Virus record (IMG/VR): IMGVR_UViG_3300036766_001638
Span: 1-21,144 of that record
Length of the DNA: 21,144 bases
Source of the DNA: a virus
Direction: 5' to 3' (one strand)
Positions 1 through 7,141 of the stretch are shown here, one piece after another. Made by a program: the position numbers and the translations under genes. Every line of letters begins with the position of its first letter. The stretch's first letter is position 1. Below the pieces are notes generated by a model. It searched no databases. It saw only the letters and a program-made list of their open reading frames with translations, and was not told the DNA's origin.

Positions 1-195
1 AGCTACTACTTGAGCTACTACTTGAGCTACTACTTGAGCTACTACTTGAGCTACTACTTGAGCTACTACTTGAGCTACTTGAGCTACTACTTGAACTACT
101 ACTTGAGCTACTACTTGAACTACTACTTGAGCTACTACTTGAACTACTACTTGAACTACTACTACTTGAACTACTACTACTTGAACTACTACTAC
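1..195. repeat. 12-bp tandem repeat encoding poly-Ser (array 1)
   Basis: About 16 units of AGCTACTACTTG on the plus strand, with 9-bp and 15-bp variants and AGCT/AACT alternation. On the minus strand each unit reads TCA AGT AGT AGC or AGT, four serines. All length variants are multiples of three, so the frame is kept. The array reaches base 1, so its true length is unknown. Confidence 0.9.
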
Positions 196-1348
196 AAAGT
201 AAAAACCTCCATTCTACTTTCGGACAACAATCTGGAGGACAGCACTTACAACAGCATACTTTTTTACCTCTTTTAAATGGTCCATGACATTTCTTATTTC
301 CAGTCAAAACTAAAGTTACAACTACTTCACAATGGCAAGACGTAGTACTACTTGAGCTACTACTACTTGAACTACTACTTGAGCTACTACTACTTGAACT
401 ACTACTTGAGCTACTACTTGAGCTACTACTTGAGCTACTACTTGAGCTACTACTTGAGCTACTACTTGAGCTACTACTTGAGCTACTACTTGAGCTACTA
501 CTTGAGCTACTACTTGAACTACTACTTGAACTACTAAAACTAGATAAAGAAGAACTAGATGAGCTAGAACTATCGCTAGAACTAGAACTAGAACTAGAAC
601 TAGAACTATCGCTAGAACTAGATGAGCTAGAACTAGAATCGCTAGAACTAGAATCGCTAGAACTAGAACTAGAACTACTAGATGAAGAACTAGATGAGCT
701 AGAGCTACTTGAATAAGTTAAACGAACTAAGCCATCAGCACCAGTGTTACCCGTGCCGCCAACAGCACCATCCCAAGCACCACCACCTCCACCACCGCCA
801 TAATTATTGCCCGAAACTCCTGCACTCTGGCCTGACCCGCCATTACCACCAGCACCACCAGGAGCCGTACTTGTCCCTCCAGCGCCACCCGTACCGCCGC
901 CGCCACCATTTCCACCATCTGTCCCATCTGCTGAAGTTCTTGCCGCACCACCTCCACCACCTCCACCACTAGGCGTGAGAACCGAACCATTGCCGCCTCT
1001 TCCACCAGTATGAAAAACATCACCTGTTCCTGGACCGCCATTGCCACCAGAACCAGCAACGGCACCTTTTCCTCCACCGCCATTAGCCGGACCAGGACCG
1101 TCGAAATTAGAATCTTCTCCATCAATGCCCGATGCACCACCACTGCCTACTGTAACTGCATATATATTCCCAGGTATAACACTGTAAGAATTTGCTTTAC
1201 CATAACCGCCACCACCGCCACCGCCACCAGCACCACCAAAATTTCCAAGTACGCCGCCGCCGCCGCCACCCCAGCATTCAATAGTAACAATTGTAACGCC
1301 ATCGGGTGCGGTCCATGACCCAGAAGATGTAAATGTATCAGTTGGCAT
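1..1348 (-). CDS. Glycine-rich / poly-serine / Cys-rich tail fibre-like protein (partial, open at left edge)
   Basis: At least 448 codons are read on the minus strand from ATG at 1348 with no stop down to base 1. An in-frame TAA at 1360-1358 fixes the 5' limit. Residues 1-26 (SSGSWTAPDGVTIVTIECWG) match the opening of the glycine-rich domain common at the ends of phage tail fibres. Residues 27-205 are Gly/Ala/Asn rich, ending near GLVRLTY. From about residue 212 the protein is almost pure serine. At residues 336-385 an island with 11 Cys and 2 His (CHC, CCCKCC and DCC motifs) interrupts it, then serine resumes to the window edge. No clear Shine-Dalgarno is seen; a late-promoter-like CTAAATA lies 6 bases before the ATG. 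Inference: a virion appendage, perhaps an adhesive fibre. The glycine-rich family assignment is fairly firm, the role less so. Confidence 0.75.
   Translation of the reverse strand, partial: MPTDTFTSSGSWTAPDGVTIVTIECWGGGGGGVLGNFGGAGGGGGGGGYGKANSYSVIPGNIYAVTVGSGGASGIDGEDSNFDGPGPANGGGGKGAVAGSGGNGGPGTGDVFHTGGRGGNGSVLTPSGGGGGGGAARTSADGTDGGNGGGGGTGGAGGTSTAPGGAGGNGGSGQSAGVSGNNYGGGGGGGAWDGAVGGTGNTGADGLVRLTYSSSSSSSSSSSSSSSSSSSDSSSSDSSSSSSSSSDSSSSSSSSSSSDSSSSSSSSLSSFSSSSSSSSSSSSSSSSSSSSSSSSSSSSSSSSSSSSSSSSSSSSSSSSSSSSSSSSSSSSSSSTTSCHCEVVVTLVLTGNKKCHGPFKRGKKVCCCKCCPPDCCPKVEWRFLLCSSSSSSSSSSSSSSSSSSSSSSSSSSSSSSSSSSSSSSSSSSSSSSSSSSSSSSSSSSSSSSSS
350..535. repeat. 12-bp tandem repeat encoding poly-Ser (array 2)
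   Basis: A second block of the same 12-bp unit as at 1-195, including nine perfect consecutive copies at about 409-516 and 15-bp variants near its start. It encodes serine on the minus strand. It is separated from array 1 by the Cys-rich island at 194-343, which is not repetitive at DNA level. Confidence 0.9.
538..713. repeat. 6-bp AGAACT-type repeat encoding Ser with occasional Asp
   Basis: Repeats built from AGAACT, with AGCTAGATG and ATCGCT interruptions. On the minus strand they read TCT AGT pairs with interspersed GAT (Asp) and TCA. The amino acid bias matches the neighbouring arrays but the codons differ (TCT/AGT rather than TCA/AGT/AGC), so this tract arose by a separate expansion. 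Confidence 0.85.
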
Positions 1349-1436
1349 GTGCAGTATTTAGGTATGCGCAATTAAGAATTGAGCTTACTAAGCCAGGGTA
1401 GTACTTAATTAAATATTTTATTAGTAAACCGTGCTA

Positions 1437-1444
1437 TATAAATA
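1437..1444 (+). promoter_or_regulatory. T4-type late promoter octamer TATAAATA
   Basis: Exact match to the T4 late consensus TATAAATA, the box read by the gp55 sigma subunit. It ends 4 bases before the ATG at 1449. In T4 the start point lies about 5-6 bases past the box, so transcription would begin at or beside the start codon and give a leaderless or nearly leaderless mRNA. Confidence 0.55.
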
Positions 1445-1448
1445 AAGC

Positions 1449-1736
1449 ATGATAAACTTTAAAAATTGGCTTAGAAATAAAGAAATGAATGAGTTAGGAC
1501 AAACTCCAGCACAAATATTTAACTCTGCACTTGCGAATTTACCACCTAACGCTAGAGTGACTGACGTTATCAAAAATGTAATTCAAAAAAATCCACAATT
1601 TCAAGGTGAATTGCAATCTTTAGCAGCAGATTATATGAAGGCTCAAACCCAAAAAACTGCGACACCTACAGTGGCACCTACGACTATAGCCACACAAACT
1701 GTCACGCCTGCTACTACTATTAGTCCATACAGATAA
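1449..1736 (+). CDS. Small phage protein of unknown function
   Basis: 95 residues, not recognised. The N-terminal part (MINFKNWLRNKEMNELGQTP) is charged; the middle looks helical (SALANLPPNARVTDVIKNVI). The last 28 residues are a low-complexity Thr/Pro/Ala tail (TPTVAPTTIATQ) and probably disordered. No Shine-Dalgarno precedes the ATG; instead TATAAATA sits 4 bases upstream. A downstream ATG at 1485 is an alternative start. The stop codon abuts the stop of the convergent gp13-like gene with no bases between. Its place among neck and tail genes suggests a minor virion or assembly protein, as an inference only. Confidence 0.6.
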   Translation: MINFKNWLRNKEMNELGQTPAQIFNSALANLPPNARVTDVIKNVIQKNPQFQGELQSLAADYMKAQTQKTATPTVAPTTIATQTVTPATTISPYR

Positions 1737-2618
1737 CTAATTCATCGTAATATAAGGAAGATCGCCCCACCTAGTAATAAGATCGGCTTTCCATTCTTTT
1801 AATTCTTCTCTGCCTTCTTGAACCAAAGCTTGCCCATCTAATTGAGTACCTCCACTTGGCCCTGGAATGTTAGTCCACTTCCCACGTATCCTACCTAACA
1901 TAATTTTAAGATGAGCTAATGATCCAACTAGCATTGCTACAGTAATTTGCTTAAAATCTGGTCTTTTTTGTAAATAATGTACTATTACCTGATTGCACCT
2001 ACAGGGAATTGGATATAATTTAATATTACAAAAACCATCCACCCACTCCCACCCGCCTAATTGACTACTCAATCTATTATACATCTGCTCGTATTGCTTA
2101 TATAAAGTCCATTCTCCAGCACGTCCATAAATAGGAGTATTGGGGTCCATAAGTCCGCCTTGTATACTAGCATAGGCTCCGCCTGGGTAATAATATTCAA
2201 TGGGAAGTGCTCCACCTAAATCAGAGGCATTAAAAGCTAATCCAGGTTGTTCTCTATAAAAAACATTTCTTACAAAGCCTACATCTGGAGGAAGAGTATA
2301 AACACTTTTACCTGGAGTAGTATTAAAAGTGTAATAAGTAAAATACTCACGCCCTGCATATTCTTCAAATTCTAATAAAGCTAAATCTACAGCAGCATTT
2401 ACATGTTGATCGTTTATTTCAAGACGAACAGCAGTAGCGCCCAATTGAAGAAGGATTAAATCTTTAATTTGTTCTCTAACTTTTTCACGGCAAGGTCTTT
2501 TCCCTATTTTGCCACAACAGACAGGAGCTATGAAATCTGTACATCCTCCATTACAACATTGCTGTGCTGCGTTTTGACTTGGCCTACTAACAAATAAAGT
2601 ATTTGGACTACATGACAT
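1737..2618 (-). CDS. Putative neck protein, T4 gp13-like
   Basis: 293 residues from ATG at 2618. Residues about 50-90 (KDLILLQLGATAVRLEINDQ, then AVDLALLEFEEY) resemble the N-terminal pattern of gp13 neck proteins from T4-like and cyanophage genomes: LGAP-V-IE, then Q, then alternating acidic/hydrophobic residues. An aromatic segment follows (FTYYTFNTTPGKSVYTLPPD). gp13 closes the portal vertex before the tail docks. The length is close to T4 gp13 (about 309). The N-terminus has three Cys clusters (QQCCNGGC, PVCCGK, RPCREK) that I do not know from gp13 and could be metal-binding. A longer reading from ATG 2669 adds a hydrophobic leader but is really the AT-rich promoter region and overlaps the divergent gene; I reject it. 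No Shine-Dalgarno; TATTAT touches the ATG. Resemblance is from memory of the family pattern, so it is moderate. Confidence 0.6.
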   Translation of the reverse strand: MSCSPNTLFVSRPSQNAAQQCCNGGCTDFIAPVCCGKIGKRPCREKVREQIKDLILLQLGATAVRLEINDQHVNAAVDLALLEFEEYAGREYFTYYTFNTTPGKSVYTLPPDVGFVRNVFYREQPGLAFNASDLGGALPIEYYYPGGAYASIQGGLMDPNTPIYGRAGEWTLYKQYEQMYNRLSSQLGGWEWVDGFCNIKLYPIPCRCNQVIVHYLQKRPDFKQITVAMLVGSLAHLKIMLGRIRGKWTNIPGPSGGTQLDGQALVQEGREELKEWKADLITRWGDLPYITMN

Positions 2619-2636
2619 ATAATATATATATGAAAG

Positions 2637-2644
2637 GATAAATA
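2637..2644 (+). promoter_or_regulatory. Possible late promoter variant GATAAATA
   Basis: One mismatch from TATAAATA, 8 bases before the ATG at 2653. Cyanophage late promoters tolerate variation at the first base. Transcription would start within a few bases of the ATG. Confidence 0.35.
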
Positions 2645-2652
2645 AAACAGGT

Positions 2653-5600
2653 ATGACTAAATTGCACATTAAACCATTTGATTTTGTTGATTATTTTGAT
2701 AAAACTTGGACAGAATATAAAACCAAAAATTTCCAACAAATAATTTTTAATGAAATGGCAGCATTTGCTGGAAATATATCTAAAGTTCCTATTACATGGG
2801 ATGAAGATGACTGGCGATTTTTATCACAATTTCCACCTAGATTTTGGTCTAAAGCTTTATTATGGAGATACAACGAAGGACTAAGAGAAATAGCAAGACA
2901 AAGAGATAAAGACCCAGAGAAAAAAATACCAGACTGGAATTATAAAGATAAAATGGAATTTAAAGATCATGCCAAACTTGCTGTCTTTAAAAGACAAGAA
3001 GGAACTCCAGGAATTTATACTGGTCTAAAAAATCTTTTGGAAAAACTAGAAAAGCCTGTCCAGGATGACACGGATGAAACAGGCTCTCCAGGGTTAAGAA
3101 ACATTGATCCATTTCAACATGATCCTGCTCATGAAAAGTATCGTGGCAAATATAAAGGCGGAAAATACGATTATGACTTTAGTGGAGTAAAAGATATTCC
3201 TGATGAATATTTTGATTATGCAATACCTGACGAAGAAATAGAAGTTGCTCCTAATCTTCGGGATTTGCCGACAGGTCATCCAGAAAGACAAAAAGCTATT
3301 GCAGCAATCAGAGAAGATATGAAAAAGCGTGCGCATCATACATTTGCAGGCGGGTCTGTGCTTAAACCAAATACAGTATCAGATTCTCTTACTAAATGGA
3401 TTAAGGCACAAGCTTTAGGATTACTTGGAAAACACAGCGACAACATTACTGATCCCAATACAGGGCAACAAATACCTACAGGAGTTACTCAAAATCCTGA
3501 AGATGTAAAAAGCATGTACGAGCATTGGACTTTGAAAGGAGAAAGAGCTTCCGCTGCATACACTGGAAAAGATGATAGTCACGTTATAACTATGCCAGAT
3601 GGAACTCAAAAAACAGTACAAGGCAAAAAAGAACTACTAAAAATACCTTATTTTAATAAAAATATAAAATATGAAGAAGTTGAACCTAATGGGCACACAA
3701 GAGAAATATCTGGAAATTATAAGATTCCAGTATTAAATCCTGGAAAATTACTCCCAATAGTAAATCCAACTTTAGATCAACGATTAATTTTAGCAAAACG
3801 TAGAGGACATGATGTTGAAGAAATTAAAAATGTATTAACAAACCCAAGAGCTAACAGAGATGAAATTGCAAAAGCTAAATTGCAAACTCAATGGGGAGAT
3901 ATTCAAGAAATACTTAAAAATTGGGATATTTTAACAGACGAACAAAAAAATCATCTTAAAGAAAACCAAAGGGATGTTTTGCACGTTGCAGCACAAGGCA
4001 GAGGCTTAATTTCTGATCCTCATTCAAGACAAGGTAAAGGTGGAGGTTATTATACTATTGGCTGGCAACCTAATAAAGTCAAACGTGGACTTGCTAGAAT
4101 GGATATCCCAGATGATAAAAAGCAAGCAATCATAGACAAATACTTACCTCAAATGCGACAAGAAGCAGACGTTGCACTTGGAAGATTTCTTAAATGGGCT
4201 TGTCCGTCTTGCTGGGTTTCTCAAGACCCAGAAAAGAGACGAGCAACAGGCTCTAATAAAATGCCAAGATATGTCTGGGATGTACTAGATGGAATGCGAG
4301 CAGAACTGGCCTTGATTGGTTCATATATCTTAGTTTTAAACTTAAATGATCCAACAATGGGAGTTAGAGATGAGGAATTAGGATTAACAGCAGTTCAGGG
4401 AGAGGCTACATTAACAGAATTGAAAGAAGCTAGAAAACAAGAGGTGTTTAACTTAGTTAAAGATATTTCTCAAGCAGCAATTGGTTCTATTCCATCAAGA
4501 AGACAAAGAACATTTCTTCACACTAGGTCAGACGTATCAGCAAGTGCAACCAATCCTTCAGGAGAAGGATCGACTTCTGATTTAATCACTGCACGATCAG
4601 AAGACCCAAATGATGCAAGAAGGCAAGGAACAATCTCTGGAGCTTTAGAAGATGCACCAGAATGGAGAACAAGAAGACAGCAATTACGTTCCGATCCTCA
4701 GCATTTGGGCAGAGCTATTTGGCAAACTCCAGAATTAGGCCATGCTGTAGATAAAGAATTCCAAACTTTAAGAAATTTAATTAGTTTAAAACTTGGCGGA
4801 AAATATGGAGAAGATGTTGAAAAAGCAAGAAGAAAACTCAAATTAGAATTAGAACTATCTCAAGGTTTGTATGATGAAATTGAACAACAATTAGCAGGAC
4901 AAAACTTGACATGGGAAGAAAAAGAAAACAAGGCACACCAATACGTATCTGAAAAACTTCCTGAGGAACTTAAAAGATTGTATCCAGACATCTATGGAAA
5001 TTTCACTACTCCTGAAGAGTGGGCAGAAATTGCACGTAAAGTAAAACGTGATTATCGTCAAAGTGGCGGACATGCTCAACCACCAACTAATGATCCAGCA
5101 GCAGATAGAGCATGGGATAAATCAATAAGCGAATTGATAAGAAATGGTGAAAGTCACTTACCAAATCCTGTAAATTCTGAAGACCCAGGCCCAAGGCTCC
5201 GTATTTCTCAGTTTCCAGAAGCAGATGCCACTAAAGTTGCAAAAGCTTTAAAATATCTTAAGAATCCAGAAGGAGATAAGGATGAAAGAATATTTGTTAG
5301 CAAATGGGCCGTTCCTTTATTAATGGCAATAGCCGCTAATAACCATGAGCCTATGAGCAAACAAGATGCTATTCATGCAGTTCAAGCAGCAGGGATACAG
5401 CCTATTGAATCGCATGACTTGCCAGAAGTTCCATCAAGTCACCAAACACCAACACAAGTATCAGCACCAACTCCAATAAGAACAGCAGCTAGAGAGATAC
5501 CTGAACTTTTAGAAGATTTACCAGGTAACTATAATGAATTAAGAGAAAGAATGCCTGAATTACTTCAAAGACCAAATACCGTAAAAGCTGCTTTGAGGGA

Positions 5601-5703
5601 ATTAAAAGCTAAAATGTTAGAAAAAATAAGATCAGGACAACGTGTGAGTCAGCAAGAAACAAATGCTCTAACTCAATTTATGAGATTATTTCCATTAACT
5701 TAA
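2653..5703 (+). CDS. Large unrecognised phage protein (1016 aa), probable virion component
   Basis: 1016 residues, the largest gene here. I do not recognise a family. It is hydrophilic and highly charged, with no signal peptide or clear transmembrane segment. Landmarks: a Trp-rich N-terminal region (ITWDEDDWRFLSQFPPRFWS, residues about 47-66); acidic/proline linkers about 130-210; a lone CPSC pair at 517-520; a long charged, probably coiled segment about 700-800 (VEKARRKLKLELELSQGLY); a Pro/Thr/Ser linker about 930-945; and a helical C-terminus. It lies between gp13-like and gp14-like genes, where T4 has no gene. Size and position suggest an internal head protein, an ejected protein or a tape/decoration protein, but nothing in the sequence decides. 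The start has only a weak AGG before ATG. Confidence 0.8.
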   Translation: MTKLHIKPFDFVDYFDKTWTEYKTKNFQQIIFNEMAAFAGNISKVPITWDEDDWRFLSQFPPRFWSKALLWRYNEGLREIARQRDKDPEKKIPDWNYKDKMEFKDHAKLAVFKRQEGTPGIYTGLKNLLEKLEKPVQDDTDETGSPGLRNIDPFQHDPAHEKYRGKYKGGKYDYDFSGVKDIPDEYFDYAIPDEEIEVAPNLRDLPTGHPERQKAIAAIREDMKKRAHHTFAGGSVLKPNTVSDSLTKWIKAQALGLLGKHSDNITDPNTGQQIPTGVTQNPEDVKSMYEHWTLKGERASAAYTGKDDSHVITMPDGTQKTVQGKKELLKIPYFNKNIKYEEVEPNGHTREISGNYKIPVLNPGKLLPIVNPTLDQRLILAKRRGHDVEEIKNVLTNPRANRDEIAKAKLQTQWGDIQEILKNWDILTDEQKNHLKENQRDVLHVAAQGRGLISDPHSRQGKGGGYYTIGWQPNKVKRGLARMDIPDDKKQAIIDKYLPQMRQEADVALGRFLKWACPSCWVSQDPEKRRATGSNKMPRYVWDVLDGMRAELALIGSYILVLNLNDPTMGVRDEELGLTAVQGEATLTELKEARKQEVFNLVKDISQAAIGSIPSRRQRTFLHTRSDVSASATNPSGEGSTSDLITARSEDPNDARRQGTISGALEDAPEWRTRRQQLRSDPQHLGRAIWQTPELGHAVDKEFQTLRNLISLKLGGKYGEDVEKARRKLKLELELSQGLYDEIEQQLAGQNLTWEEKENKAHQYVSEKLPEELKRLYPDIYGNFTTPEEWAEIARKVKRDYRQSGGHAQPPTNDPAADRAWDKSISELIRNGESHLPNPVNSEDPGPRLRISQFPEADATKVAKALKYLKNPEGDKDERIFVSKWAVPLLMAIAANNHEPMSKQDAIHAVQAAGIQPIESHDLPEVPSSHQTPTQVSAPTPIRTAAREIPELLEDLPGNYNELRERMPELLQRPNTVKAALRELKAKMLEKIRSGQRVSQQETNALTQFMRLFPLT

Positions 5704-5722
5704 AGTAAGGTTATGTTCTTCT

Positions 5723-6004
5723 ATGAGTAAAGAAGCAAACTGGTTAGAATATTTACAAAATCCTAAAGGATTAATATTAAAAAAGTTCATGGCTCAAATA
5801 TTAATCCAAAAATATCCCCCTTACGATGATTTATTATCTAGAGTAGCAGCATCTCTAGTCACAGAAAAAGACTTAACTTCTTTTGCCAATCTAGTTAATG
5901 ATCTATATGAATTAGGATATACTAAGGCAGTAGAAGATTATAAAGAACAATTAACCAAATTAGGAATAACAGTTAAAGTTAAATCTCAAGAAAAATCTGG
6001 ATAG
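5723..6004 (+). CDS. Small phage protein of unknown function
   Basis: 93 residues, not recognised. It begins MSKEANWLEYLQNPKGLILK and is mostly amphipathic helix (DLTSFANLVNDLYELGYTKA), ending in a Lys-rich tail. No transmembrane segment or metal-binding motif. AAGG lies about 11 bases before the ATG, a usable but distant Shine-Dalgarno. It follows the 1016-residue gene by 19 bases, so the two are probably one transcript. Its 3' end overlaps the convergent minus-strand gene by 19 bases. Confidence 0.65.
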   Translation: MSKEANWLEYLQNPKGLILKKFMAQILIQKYPPYDDLLSRVAASLVTEKDLTSFANLVNDLYELGYTKAVEDYKEQLTKLGITVKVKSQEKSG

Positions 6005-6531
6005 TAATCTGAAGACTCTGCTGTTAACAAGTACATTTCTTTCTCTTTAACTATACTTTTAACTCTCCACCATCTCTTCTCGCTAATTCTTGGATAAAGT
6101 ATAGAGCCTACAGTAACAGATTTTGTATTAATCCACATTTTAATGTACAAATCATTGTGGTCTTGTAAAATTGCTTCAAATACAAATTTTTTACCATAAC
6201 TAACTTTTTTGTATTTTTCTCCATACAGAGGGTCAGTTATTTCAGTATAAAATCCAGGCAAACACCAAACTTGAATTTTGTTTTCAATTTCAGCAACGGT
6301 TGGAACTTTAATAGCTTCTACAATTTTTGGCTCTATTGGTTTATTAAAAACAGCTTCACGGATTATTTCTCTAGTTATCAACTCCTTGGTAACTTCCACA
6401 TTCTGTTCATCTTCAACCCATTTGCCAAATTTATTGTGAAGAACATAATCATACCAAATTTCTTGAGAAATCATAACAGGATTAGGTTTAGAAATCATGA
6501 ATTCACTTCCGTCATTATTTATAAGTGTCAT
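5986..6531 (-). CDS. Conserved-looking hypothetical phage protein
   Basis: 181 residues from ATG at 6531. Not firmly recognised, but the C-terminus (KRWWRVKSIVKEKEMYLLTA, then SSDYYPDF) has a beta-rich RWW-V ending like that of small proteins near neck genes in T4-like genomes. Segment 95-160 is aromatic-rich and probably beta-structured; the N-terminal half is charged and helical. Three starts compete. 6549 overlaps the divergent gene. 6531 has TATTATA against the ATG, like the gene at 2618. 6498 has GGAAG about 8 bases upstream and TATAAATA at 6516-6523. I chose 6531 because the residues after it (NNDGSEFMISKPNPVMIS) read like protein. Confidence 0.6.
   Translation of the reverse strand: MTLINNDGSEFMISKPNPVMISQEIWYDYVLHNKFGKWVEDEQNVEVTKELITREIIREAVFNKPIEPKIVEAIKVPTVAEIENKIQVWCLPGFYTEITDPLYGEKYKKVSYGKKFVFEAILQDHNDLYIKMWINTKSVTVGSILYPRISEKRWWRVKSIVKEKEMYLLTAESSDYYPDFS
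6516..6523 (-). promoter_or_regulatory. TATAAATA late-promoter box, minus strand
   Basis: The plus strand reads TATTTATA, an exact minus-strand TATAAATA. It would give a leader of about 10 bases containing GGAAG before ATG 6498. If active it favours 6498 as the start of the minus-strand gene. It lies within the longer reading frame from 6531, so it may be chance. Confidence 0.35.
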
Positions 6532-6547
6532 TATAATATATATTTTC

Positions 6548-7141
6548 ATGCTACGTAATTGTGATGGACAGCCACTAAAATTGGGATGCGGGGGAGGAGA
6601 AAGTCCTTTATCTCAGTTTGATCCAGAAAATCCTGACTTAAATCTTTTTAATTCTTTCGATGCAGAACTTATAAATATTGCAGGAACTCCGATATTCTAC
6701 TATGAACTTTTTATACAAAAGAACACTATAGACCCACTATATAGAGAGGATCGTGGCAAGATATGGGCCATTACGCCAATAGAGCTTAGAGGTTACTATG
6801 AGCCTATACCATCTCAAAATTATGTAAATATGTTCGGCACAGATGCTCCTGATGAAATGAAATTTGAATTTAATTATAGGGAAGTACTTAAAAAATTAGG
6901 ACATCCACCAAAATTAGGATCGAGATTGTTTACGCCTCACAAGAGAGAAAATTGGGTTATTGTTCAGCGTAATGTAGGTGAATTTAGGCTGTGGGGTGAA
7001 TTAAGGTTATTAATTATAGCCCAAAGATTCCAAGAATCTGTTACTACAAAAGAAGGAGCGGTCACACAAGGACAAGTTACACCACCAATTCATTTAAATG
7101 ATGGAGCATTATTTACTAATCCAGACTCTTCTAAATGTTAA
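6548..7141 (+). CDS. Putative neck / head-completion protein, T4 gp14-like
   Basis: 197 residues from ATG at 6548. After a Cys/Gly-rich N-terminus (MLRNCDGQPLKLGCGGG) comes a segment typical of neck proteins: YYELFIQKNTIDPLYREDRG (about 52-71), then PDEMKFEFNYREVLKKLG, GSRLFTPHKRENWVIVQRN and WGELRLLIIAQRFQES. This order (Y-L/F with D-x-LY-E, a GS/GD turn, then W-I/V strands) is what I associate with the gp14 family, which sits between portal and tail with gp13. Location between gp13-like and gp15 genes supports it. No Shine-Dalgarno; an AT-rich box (TATAATATA) lies 8-16 bases upstream. The 3' end overlaps the convergent nuclease-like gene by 11 bases. The family match is by pattern, not alignment. 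Confidence 0.55.
   Translation: MLRNCDGQPLKLGCGGGESPLSQFDPENPDLNLFNSFDAELINIAGTPIFYYELFIQKNTIDPLYREDRGKIWAITPIELRGYYEPIPSQNYVNMFGTDAPDEMKFEFNYREVLKKLGHPPKLGSRLFTPHKRENWVIVQRNVGEFRLWGELRLLIIAQRFQESVTTKEGAVTQGQVTPPIHLNDGALFTNPDSSKC

Noticed and set aside
1-535. Short direct repeats as a possible CRISPR array
   Set aside because: Units are contiguous 12-mers without unique spacers and lie inside a coding frame.
10-537. Plus-strand reading frames made of repeated YYLS/YYLN units
   Set aside because: They are the complement of the poly-serine coding repeats; the minus-strand frame continues without a stop through the whole region and into a recognisable glycine-rich domain.
727-1143. Overlapping minus-strand frame rich in Val/Met/Leu
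   Set aside because: It is an out-of-frame shadow of the glycine-rich coding sequence; the frame starting at 1348 has the recognisable domain.
2619-2669. N-terminal hydrophobic leader of the gp13-like gene from ATG 2669 (signal peptide)
   Set aside because: The added residues come from the AT-rich promoter region and overlap the divergent gene; a neck protein needs no signal peptide.
6670-6677. TATAAATA on plus strand
   Set aside because: Lies deep inside the gp14-like coding sequence, facing no nearby start; treated as chance. The same holds for the copy at 8557-8564 inside the gp15-like gene.
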